This document shows, in pieces, positions 1-9,900 of a DNA stretch of 20,653 nt. Within the stretch, counting starts at the first letter, position 1; the number at the start of each line of letters is the position of its first letter. The stretch spans positions 1-20,653 of the forward strand of contig JAYMTF010001910.1 in assembly GCA_036897485.1 (NCBI GenBank), written 5' to 3'. This stretch comes from Pelargonium nanum (taxonomy: Eukaryota; Streptophyta; Magnoliopsida; Geraniales; Geraniaceae). The notes under the pieces were generated by a model. That model was not told the origin of the DNA. It did not search any database and saw only the letters and a program-made list of their open reading frames with translations. Made by a program: the position numbers and the translations under genes.

Positions 1-176
1 ACCTTTAAGCCCTACCACACTCAGACTAATCCTCATTCGAGCCGAGAATGTGGACCCATAAGAGCGACAAAGCTCTCCCTACAAAACGCAACTGCATTTC
101 CTGGGTCTCGAACTCGAGACCTCAGGTTAAACGGTAACAATCCCTTGAAAAAGTTGACCCAATGCTTAGCAGTAAT
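1..176 (-). repeat. Dispersed SINE-like repeat, truncated by window edge
   Basis: This stretch is less AT-rich than its surroundings and reads like a mobile-element piece on the minus strand. Positions 106-124 (tctcgaactcgagacctca on the plus strand) recur exactly at 19548-19566. On the minus strand the motif reads GAGTTCGAG, which resembles the B box of a tRNA-type internal promoter (GGTTCGAnnCC), and it can fold into a short stem. A-box-like sequence and a 3' tail are not convincing, and the 3' side would lie outside the window. I infer a tRNA-derived SINE or similar non-autonomous element. It could also be part of another repeat family. No coding potential is visible. Confidence 0.42.
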
Positions 177-640
177 CTTTTCAGATTTGTGAATTTCCAT
201 TCTCATTTTTTTGTGAACAATACTTTGGTATGTTTTCTTATAATTATTCCTAAAAAAATATAATCAAAATTGATCTCCAAACATGACAAAAAATTCAAAG
301 CATTTTTCAAAGTCACAAAACTCTTGGTCCCGTAATAAGTGGAATATTTTTCTTTTCATTTTCACTTGGAATTCCAAATTAAAACTTAATTTTACTTTTT
401 TTCGTGTACCGCGTTTTCAGTTTAAACTTGTAAGTTAAAGAAGACTCTTTTGCGTGACCGTGTCGTTGTCACGTCAAGCCCTTCCTTAGTTGTCTCAATA
501 AAGTACCTGTAATTCCACCCCACCGTTAGGGGCAATTTGGGAATCCACAGCTCAATTAGCGTTTCAAAATTGTTATTTTTTTCTAAATTAATCGCCTCTT
601 AACAAACACGACAACCACTATTTTAGTTCCTCTGCTAAAA
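177..640 (+). promoter_or_regulatory. Probable promoter region of the myosin gene
   Basis: This AT-rich stretch lies between the upstream repeat and the leader of the myosin gene. No unambiguous TATA box at a usual distance can be assigned. The clearest protein-binding-type sequence is GTCACGTCA at 468-476, which contains an ACGT core and, on the other strand, TGACG, the pattern bound by plant bZIP factors. A near-inverted partner, GCGTGAC, lies at 452-458. The transcription start is not visible in the sequence. The upper limit of about 640 is a guess from where pyrimidine-rich leader-like sequence begins. Confidence 0.35.
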
Positions 641-747
641 ACTTGAGACCAGAACACACATCACAAGCAAACACACCCAATTCTTCACATTTTACTTGAG
701 AAATCCAAGCAAAATCTTCTTCTTCTTCTTCTTCATTGAGAGAGAGA

Positions 748-804
748 GAGAAGCTTAATCTCTTCTTCATGATATTTGCGTTTGTTGAAGGGATTAAGCT
801 TCTC
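748..804. repeat. 18-bp inverted repeat (hairpin) in the 5' leader
   Basis: The arms are 748-765 and 787-804. Thirteen outer pairs are perfect (GAGAAGCTTAATC with GATTAAGCTTCTC). One position would be a U-G pair in RNA, followed by four more pairs, leaving a 21-nt loop. If transcribed, this makes a stable hairpin about 150 nt upstream of the start codon. An ATG sits in the loop at 769-771. Confidence 0.7.
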
Positions 805-813
805 ATTTTTTGA
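769..813 (+). CDS. Upstream ORF, 14 codons, in the myosin leader
   Basis: ATG at 769 opens a short frame, MIFAFVEGIKLLIF, closed by TGA at 811-813, well before the myosin start at 950. The ATG lies in the loop of the leader hairpin, and the second half of the frame runs through its 3' arm. Upstream ORFs commonly lower translation of the main frame in plants, so a dampening role is possible. Whether this segment is in the mRNA is unknown, and the peptide resembles nothing I recognise. It may have no function. Confidence 0.25.
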   Translation: MIFAFVEGIKLLIF

Positions 814-949
814 ATTATTTATTTATTTATTTATTTTCAATTTCCATTGGAGAAGATAAGAGCTTTGCGCAAGTCCTCAAGCCATTAAAGCCATTGGAAG
901 TAGATCCAGATGCAATTCTAGTCCCTGATCCGGTCAATCTCCTGTTCGA

Positions 950-3900
950 ATGGTATTGTTGTTTTTTTTTTTGAATTTTGGAAGTGTCCGTCAATGTCAA
1001 TCTATATGTGATTTGCTTGAGAAATCTTTTCATGATTGCGCGGTTTTGACTATGTTTTGTGTTTGGTGGACTGATCTGTGCTTCAATTGTAGCAGCAATG
1101 AATGTTCAGATCTCTGCCGTTACTTCGTTATTAAGATTTGTTTACTTGTGTCGGTTCTTTTGATGCTCGGTTTCATTTATTATGCAAAAGTTGATGATTT
1201 GTGATAAATATGAGATATTTGGGTGAAATGCTTTGGTTTGCAGTTTTTTAGGAATTGAAGCCGCCCAATTTAGTTTTGCAATTGTTTGTTCTTTTTTCAC
1301 GGGATTAGTTCTATTATTGGCAATATGGTCATCTGTTGTGAATGAGAATTCGAAGTATCTACAAATTGACATGAGTTTGCTTATTGAAATTTGAAACTTT
1401 TAAAGCTGCTGCTTCCTATAATAATGTATATGTTGAAATGGAATTGGATACTGTGATGGACTACCTCCCTTTGTAACTTAGGAACCACATTTTCAAATAA
1501 AATATTCAATGCCGTGCAAGGAAATGAGGGTGTGTGATTTGACAAACTAGTAGATTGTTTTCAAGTCAACTCCGGGAATTCTTAATCCTGCTACTAGTCT
1601 TTGATATAATGTGGCATAGTAGTGACAAGTGATGGTTTCATATTCATTTTCAACAAAACTTAGGCCAAATGCTGAACATGACTATGATCTAAGAATTTAC
1701 TTGTTGTTTCACTAAACCAACCATTATAATGGTCTATCCTGCAAATTATTAATCTAACACGTCGACTTATGGAAAGAACTGATGTCTCCTAAAAATGTTC
1801 AAGAAGGTGACAATGTGAATTCTTCTTCAACCTGAATCTCATCTCATGTTTGTGTTCTTTAGAATGTCAGTCTCTCAGTTTTTTATTTTTCCTATTTAGA
1901 TTAAAAAGACTGAGAGTTCACCTTTGCTCTGCTCAATTTTTTTTTTGCATGTATACGGTCCAATGCCTGAATATGACTTAAAGGTATCATATCTTGGAAT
2001 GTTTGTCAATACTGTACAATTTTGTATTTGTAGGCTGCTGCTGTCAGTGTTGGTGTTGGAACTCTTGTCTGGGTGGAGGATGCTGATGAAGCTTGGTTAG
2101 ATGGTGAGGTTTTGGAGGTTAATGGTCAAGATATTAAGGTCCTTTGCACTTCAGGGAAGACGGTGAGCTCATCTTTTTACATTTACTCATTGAATTTTAT
2201 AGATTTCTTATCTAATTTGGTTTGTTCTTTGTCAACTACCGAATGCTCAATTGCTATTTATGTATCATTGTCATTTCTATTTGTCGTGACTTCATTTGAT
2301 AAATTCAAAATTGTCCCTTTTCCTTGTATTGGGTTTCTACTTATACTTTATTGAACCTTTTCCTCTCCCCACCCCTCCCCTCCCGCACACACATGCACGC
2401 TAAAAAAAAAACAATAGAGAGGAGGATTTGCTGATACTGGGTCCTTCTGTGAAAAACTGCAGGTTGTTGTTAAGTCATCAAATATCTACCCCAAAGATGC
2501 TGAAGCACCACCTTGTGGAGTGGATGATATGACAAAGCTCTCCTATTTGCATGAACCAGGAGTCCTGCAGAATTTAAGATCTAGATATGATATGAATGAA
2601 ATTTATGTGAGTATTTGAAGAAAATGATTCCATCCCATGTTAATCTCCCTTTATTATTTTGTTTTCATTCTGGGATGGGGATTCATGCATTATCATATGC
2701 TGTGTGGTTATATATTGAGTATGGTGGGAAATTTGTTCTTTTGTTTATTACATATTGAGTGGTGGGAAATTAGTTATTTTGTTTATTACATATTGAGTAT
2801 GGTGGGCAATGTGTTATTTTGTTTTTCGTTACACCATTTGATATGGTGATGCTAATTCACTACCTGGTTCCTTCAGACTTACACTGGGAATATATTGATT
2901 GCTGTGAACCCTTTTATAAGACTGCCCCATCTCTATGATAGCCATATGATGGTACAATATAAAGGGGCAGCCTTTGGTGAGCTGAGTCCGCATCCATTTG
3001 CTGTTGCCGATGCTGCATACAGGTACCTTCGGCACACAATTGTTTGATATTCTTCAGTTCACTTTTTTGTCAGTGACTATTAAAGTACTATTTCTGTGAT
3101 ACAGACTTATGATGAATGAGGGAATAAGTCAATCAATTTTGGTGAGCGGGGAAAGTGGGGCAGGTAAAACAGAAAGCACAAAATTGCTCATGCGTTATCT
3201 TGCTTACATGGGAGGGAGAGCTGTTACTGAAGGGAGGACTGTTGAGCAACAAGTCCTTGAGGTAACATAGTTTTCTATTATCAGTTACTGATTCTTCTCA
3301 ATGACTTGAAAATTTGCTGTTTGTTTTGTGAATTTATTTAGTAATCCATATCATGAATGCCTTGATCAATTATGTTCTGTATTGCAGTCAAATCCAGTTC
3401 TTGAAGCCTTTGGTAATGCAAAGACTGTTAGAAATAATAACTCAAGGTCAAACATCTCTAATTAAAAGTTTATCTATCATAAATTGCTAAGTTTCTGACT
3501 ATATTAAACTGGTTCCATCTTTATTCACATGATGAATGTTGCAGTCGTTTTGGTAAGTTTGTGGAGATTCAGTTTGACCAGGCTGGAAAGATTTCAGGTG
3601 CTGCAGTCAGAACATATTTGCTAGAAAGATCACGTGTTTGTCAGGTGTCTGATCCTGAGAGGAATTATCACTGTTTCTACATGCTTTGTTCTGCACCACC
3701 AGAGGTAAATGGGTCTTATTAGATTATTTCCCCAACTTTTGTTTTATCGAAATGTTTGGGTCATAATGCAAGCAGGTTACATTTTTCTTACTTTTGTGTT
3801 TATTTGGTATTTGTATTGTTATTCAGTATCTTGTGAGTTGTGGTTGCAATGGACTGGCCAAAAAAGCTTTTGTTCAGTAGACCCAATATTTGACTGCTAT

Positions 3901-6900
3901 TATGTTATTGTTCTTTATTTTTTATTTTAGCTCCAGATTTTACGTATGGGGTTTAGTGTGGCTTTTCTACAATTTTTGTTTCCCAGGTTCTTGTTTTTAA
4001 TCTTGTTAATGGAAAGTAAAAACCCATCTGTGACGCATGATTGAGTTCCGTGTGACTTTTAAAACTTTATTTTTGGATGAGATGCTATGACAGTAGAATG
4101 TGTTATGTTTTCCCTTATCACCTTGGCAAAGCCATATCTTTGAAGAAGAAATTCATTAATTTTAGGCACTACTGTGGTGGATTCTCATGTGTTGTGTCAA
4201 CTGGAAGGATTGGGAGAGTGCATATTTGGAAATTCTTCATAAGCTGTTGCTTACGTGGAGGGTGTGTTGGATATACAAATGTATTGGGGTGTTGCTAAGA
4301 AAATTGACTTAGGTATATATAGGGAATGTAACTGATTCTGTTTTAAGGTGATGGATAGATACCACCTCTTTTTTGTAGGTGGTGGATCAGTTCCGTTGGA
4401 AGCTACTGATCCCACTTCATTTTATTGTACCCTCGTCAGTCTGTCAATTGTCTATGAGCTTTTGTTTATTTTTGTCCTTTATGCAATTAATAAATCTATT
4501 TAAGGTCAGTGTTCAAGGAGATGTATCCAGCCTCATTGGTTGTTCACTATTCAAGTAAGGTGCATTACCAGGGGCCCTTTTTCAGTAATGTATATTTGAA
4601 GAGTTTTTTTTTTTAGTATTTTGTCTTACATAGTCATGTTGTTTCCATAGGTTCTGACTCTCAGTAGTCCCATTTTGTCTTTTCTTGGGGAGTCTTGGTA
4701 CAAGTAAAGTTCTATTGGTTCATTTTCCTCCTCTTGACATTTTATCATGCTCTGTTTTCTTTTTCATTTGCCAGGATATTCAGAGATACAAAATGGATAA
4801 TCCAAGGAAGTTTCATTACCTAAATCAATCAAATTGCTATGAATTGGATGGGATTAATGATAAACAGGACTACATTGATACAAGGAAGGCAATGGACGTT
4901 GTTGGAATAAGTGCCGAGGAGCAGGTACTTTAATGGGTTTAATATAAATTGAAAGATAATGATGGTTGCAAATTAAGCCTGACCTTAACTCTCTTTCTAT
5001 TCAAAACCTTAGGATGGAATATTTCGAGTTGTGGCTGCAATTCTCCATCTTGGGAATATCGAATTTGTTAAAGGGAAGGAATCAGACTCATCCATGCCCA
5101 AAGACGAAAGTTCTTGGTTCCATTTAAAAACCGCTGCCGAGCTTTTTAGGTAAGTGGAAATTTATATATGCATATGCTGATAGAGATTATTTTGAAAAGT
5201 TTGCTCTAAATTAAGTTTTATAGAAGAAAATATGTAGCATCTTATTTTATTAGTTATTCAGGTGTGATGTAAAGGCACTAGAAGATTCTCTTTGCAAACG
5301 TGTGATTGTAACTCGCGATGAAACCATCACTAAATGCTTGGATCCTTACGCTGCAACTACCAGCAGAGATGCTTTGGCTAAAATTGTGTACTCGAGGTTG
5401 TTTGACTGGTAAGATTAACACATATGATATTGAGTTCATTTGAATAAATATATAAATATAGGATATAATAGATCTTTCCTTCCACTGTGCTTTTTTGTTC
5501 AGTATCAGACGTTTGAAAAAAGTTGTATCTGCTTCTGAAAGTTATGTGATTTCTGTGCCTTTTACTACAGGCTTGTGGATAAGATTAATCGCTCAATTGG
5601 TCAAGATCCTAACTCAAAGTCCTTGATTGGAGTGCTGGATATCTATGGATTTGAGAGTTTCAAGACAAACAGGTGCTTAACCGGTATGCCTTTTGTTTTT
5701 CATTTGTTGGCCAGAAATTGGTTTTGACATGTTTTTAATGTCTCAAGAACTTGCATTGAGGTTTAAAACTTGACATGCTTTATCAATCTTAATTTAGTTG
5801 AACTTGTATCTTTTGAAACAGTTTGGTCTTGATTCATGAGGTATACCGCTCTCCTGAACAACCCTTCCTTTTAACTTTTTACATAATTAACCATGTTGGG
5901 ATAGTTTTAGTTTGTGTTTCAGAACGAGTTTACTTATGCATTGATCCTGTATTTGAATTAAGATGCTAGCAAGAATAGCAAGAAACTTGATTTCATCTTA
6001 TTTCTTCTCTAAATTATCATGGTACCATGTGTTCTTTTATAAACTTAATGACTTTGCTTCCTTGATTCACGACTCTGCTAATGTCTAGTAAGCATTTTAG
6101 CTTTCCCTGTATAGTATTTTAATCACTTAGGCGGATACTTGCTTGTTGTGCTTACTTTCTTCTGGGTTTCACAGCTTTGAGCAGTTTTGCATCAATTTGA
6201 CAAATGAGAAACTTCAGCAGCACTTCAACCAGGTTAGTGTTTGAAAGGTGCCTTTGGATCATTTTCATATCTTCTGTCCATCTATGGTGCAATAGTTTTT
6301 TATGCATAAAATATTCTGCACGACAGCATGTTTTCAAAATGGAGCAAGAAGAATATACGAAAGAAGAAATTGATTGGAGCTACATTGAATTTGTCGACAA
6401 TCAAGATATTCTAGATCTCATTGAAAAGGTTTGTTATCTTACTCTCTGCTTAGGATTCATTTTCACACTTTCACTTTAGCACCTTTCCTTATATATTATG
6501 TTCAATGTTCTATTCTGTCATATGATGTTAATTATTTGTCTACTTGTTTCTTGCATTTTTTTATTATTTAATCATCCTCGAGTACAAACCATGTACAGTT
6601 CAGGCACCCCTTGATTGTGAATATTTTATCTTATGATATTGTATCTTTTCCATTTTTCCTGACCTCTATTCCATATATTTGGTTGTGAACCTCTGAATAG
6701 ATGTTGGCAAAATGTAGTTGTACTTCATGTAGAAGAATCCATAAATTACAACTCTACGTATAATTAGATGATGCAAACTATTTATGTTGCCATGTGAGTG
6801 CATCCAAATTGTTTTAAATGCAGTGCATCATTTTTATAATAATTAATTTTCTTTTATGCAAAATTTCAGAAACCTGGTGGCATAATTGCTCTTCTGGATG

Positions 6901-9900
6901 AAGCATGGTAAGTGCATGCTACTTCTAGATGCGTGGCCTATTTCAACCACATAACCCTTATTTGCTTCAATTTTTTATAGTTAGATTGGCTCTTTTTGCA
7001 GCATGTTTCCAAGATCAACACATGAAACATTTGCCCAAAAACTCTACCAGACGTTTAAAAACCACAAACGTTTCAACAAGCCAAAATTAGCACGGAGTGA
7101 CTTCACGATTTGCCATTATGCTGGTGATGTAAGTATCCCTCATGAGTTGGGAGAATTATTGAATTACTCAGGAGAAAGAGCTAAGAAGCTTCAAAGTTAA
7201 TGTGTGACCAAACAATACAAATTCTTTCAGGTCACTTATCAAACTGAATTGTTCCTGGACAAGAACAAGGATTATGTTGTTGCTGAGCATCAGGCACTTT
7301 TGAGTGCTTCAGAATGTCCCTTTGTGTCGAGTTTGTTTCCACAATTAGAGGATTCCTCCAAATCTTCAAAATTCTCTTCCATTGGTTCTCGTTTCAAGGT
7401 TTGGTGGCTTTCCACTTTTTAAAGCACTTGTTTTAAAAAATTAATATTCTTGATCATGAAGTCATTTTCTATGTTATACAGACACAATTGCAAGAACTGC
7501 TTCATACCCTAAGTTCCACAGAGCCTCATTACATTCGCTGTGTAAAGCCCAATAATCTTCTCAAGCCAGCAATTTTTGAGAATAAAAATGTTCTTCAACA
7601 ACTACGATGTGGGGTATGATTGCTAATATCCTACTAATTTCTGTGTTTTTTTCCCTGCATTTTCTCATCGGTTTTGTAGTTAATATAACCTGATTTTTTT
7701 TTGTTGGTAATACTAATTTTAGGGAGTTATGGAGGCTATTAGGATAAGTATGGCTGGATATCCTACGAGAAAACCATTTGATGAATTTGTGGACAGATTT
7801 GGCATCCTTGCCCCTGAAGTTTTGGATGGGAGGTATACTAGTAATCACTTTAGTTGTTTGTTATTACACCATTTCATGAAGATCTTTGGTTTCATTTATG
7901 TTGTTTTGTGTCAGCTCTGATGAAGTCACTGCTTGCAAGAGGCTTTTGGAGAAGGTGGGACTCGATGGCTATCAGGTGCGGATAATTAAATTTTCATTTA
8001 TGGTTGAAGCTAAATTTGATAAGAAGTAATGTGGCCATTGACTTCTATATTAATCGGGCATAGTCACTAGAGCAATAACTAGGTAATGGAGCGTATTAAC
8101 TGTACACATGGCCTTGAGCTGGCTATATTTGTCATTTCGAATCACTTAAAATCCTACTTAATTTCATAGCAATCAGAAATAACATTTGAGCTATGTTTTG
8201 TCATTTCAAAGTATCTGAATTCCTACTTGGATATTTGAGCTTATTTGATTCTTTACTGAGAAGTTTGACATATGCGCTTAGCAAAGAAAGAGAAACAAAA
8301 AAGGAAACTTTGAAAACTGAAGAATCTGTCACAAGTCACCAATTGGATGTACCTCATTGATGGGACTTTGGGCCTAAACAAGGCCTGATTGCAAATAAAC
8401 TTCTGGCTACAAAATGTGCATCTTCAGTTTTGCTGTCGCAAATAGCTAAACTCAGATGTGTTTATATATTGTCTTGCGGATGGTGTTTCGATACTCAGCT
8501 TACTAATTCATTTTATTCTTGTAGATTGGTAAAACAAAGGTATTTCTAAGGGCTGGTCAGATGGCGGAGTTGGATGCTCGTAGAAGTGAGGTCTTAGGAA
8601 GATCAGCCTGCATTATTCAGAGGAAAGTTCGTTCTTATTTGGGTCGCAGAGGCTTTATCTCGCTCCGCCTCTCTGCTTTACACATTCAGGCTGTATGCAG
8701 AGGTACTTTTGATAAAAGATATGCTATTGCTCATATGATCCTTATCAGTTAGCTGAATAGTCTAATCAATTGGAGTGCTAAGAATATTATTTAATTCCAA
8801 TGAGTAATTTCTTGTGCTTATTACAGGACAACTTGCTCGAAAAGTTTATGAGAGCGTGCGGAGAGAAGCTGCCTGTTTGAGGATTCAAAGAGACTTGCGC
8901 ATGTATCTTGCTAGGAAAGCTTACACAGAATCCTGTTCAGCTGCTCTTTCCATTCAAACTGGTATGCGCGGGATGGCTGCTCGTACGGAGCTACGCTTCA
9001 GAAGGCAGACGCAAGCTGCAATCATGATTCAGGTAAAGCATTACTTGATGCATGCTTATATGCCCTTTTCAATATTGCTCTTTGTAGCTGATATTATTTG
9101 ATCCTCCTGCTACTTGTGAAATAACGGTTAATCTATATATCCCAGAGTCAATGCCGCAAATACTTAGCTCGATTGCATTACACAAGGATGAGGAAAGGAG
9201 CCATCAAAATACAATGTGCTTGGCGAGGAAAAGTTGCTCGTAAAGAACTACGAAAGCTCAAGATGGTGACCTTTTCTTTCTCTGTCATGTTTTCTTTTTC
9301 ACTAGATAGCCACGCACAATTATTTACACAAAAGTGGGAAGGAAAAGAGGATTTCATAATCTGGAATTGCCAAGAGGGGATTTCCCTTTCCTGTCTAAAG
9401 CCTGCCAGCTGCCATATTTCTGAACGACACAAACCCTTATTACTTTGAATAGGAAAACTTGTTCACTTCCTTATTATAGAGGGTTTCTGAAGTGGAGGCT
9501 ATAGGTTTACTGGAGGGAAGGAGCTTGCGCCAATTTCTTTTCTTCATATTACTTGTTTCAAATATATGTTAGAGAGTCACATATTTCTTATCTTTCTAAT
9601 TGAAAATGACGGCATGTGTCGTGTGATCCTTTGACACTATAGTTCTAAAAAATTCCAATTGTTTTTACTGGGTATGAGTTGTTATTTTACCAATCTCCAC
9701 TATGGTGGGAGCCTCATGTAGTGGGCTGCCCTTTTTTATGATGACTTGTTTACATTTAAGTTTACGAGATCGAATTATTGGCTAAATTGCAAACTATTTT
9801 ACATGACTGCTACTGTTGAATTGCAAATCATGTCTTTTATGTTTTTGTTGTCCTTTCCTTTGCATACCATAACATCTAGAGGTCCTTTTTTTTCCTGTCT

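Larger units (their letters stand above)
641..952 (+). promoter_or_regulatory. 5' leader (UTR) of the myosin gene, first exon
   Basis: This is the inferred untranslated part of exon 1, ending with the start codon at 950-952. In order it holds a TTC-type run (715-734), a GA run (738-751), a strong inverted repeat (748-765 with 787-804), a 14-codon upstream ORF (769-813), five tandem ATTT units (817-836), a minimal upstream ORF ATG CAA TTC TAG (910-921), and the true ATG. CT/GA-rich runs are common in plant leaders. The 5' boundary is not determined. If transcription starts downstream of about 815, the hairpin and first upstream ORF would not be in the mRNA. Confidence 0.5.
950..8702 (+). other. 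Motor (head) domain exons 1-20 of the myosin
   Basis: Exons: 950-952, 2034-2162, 2463-2606, 2877-3022, 3105-3261, 3388-3446, 3545-3704, 4775-4924, 5013-5149, 5262-5408, 5571-5672, 6175-6232, 6327-6428, 6870-6907, 7002-7128, 7231-7398, 7482-7613, 7723-7832, 7915-7975, 8525-8702 (the last also encodes the first two IQ motifs). The P-loop GESGAGKT is at residues 156-163 (bases 3148-3171). Switch I NNNSSRFGK (209-217) is split by intron 6. Switch II DIYGFE is at 434-439. The TEDS-rule position, 16 residues before the DALAK motif, is Glu382, the acidic form needing no phosphorylation. The motif LDEACMFP is intact across exons 14-15. One oddity: in the SH1 helix Met663 stands where remembered class XI myosins have Cys. 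All nucleotide-binding motifs are present, so an active ATPase is expected. Confidence 0.93.

Noticed and set aside
106-124. tRNA gene suggested by the T-arm-like sequence
   Set aside because: No acceptor stem, anticodon arm or D arm can be folded around it; more like a SINE promoter remnant.
618-806. Minus-strand frame with a poly-glutamate run
   Set aside because: The glutamates come from the TTC/GA microsatellites of the leader, and there is no family signature.
950-1204. Open frame beginning at the myosin ATG and running into intron 1
   Set aside because: It is unspliced intron sequence. The real continuation is exon 2 at 2034, which restores the conserved myosin N terminus.
4382-4415. 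Short hairpin in intron 7 as a possible microRNA precursor
   Set aside because: Only about 10 pairs with a bulge, far too short for a plant microRNA stem.
7129-7230. 102-nt intron 15 as a retained in-frame insertion
   Set aside because: Its length is a multiple of three, but it carries an in-frame TAA at its end region and interrupts HYAGDVTY.
7561-7848. Minus-strand frame opposite exons 17-18
   Set aside because: Shadow of the myosin coding strand with no protein-like features of its own.
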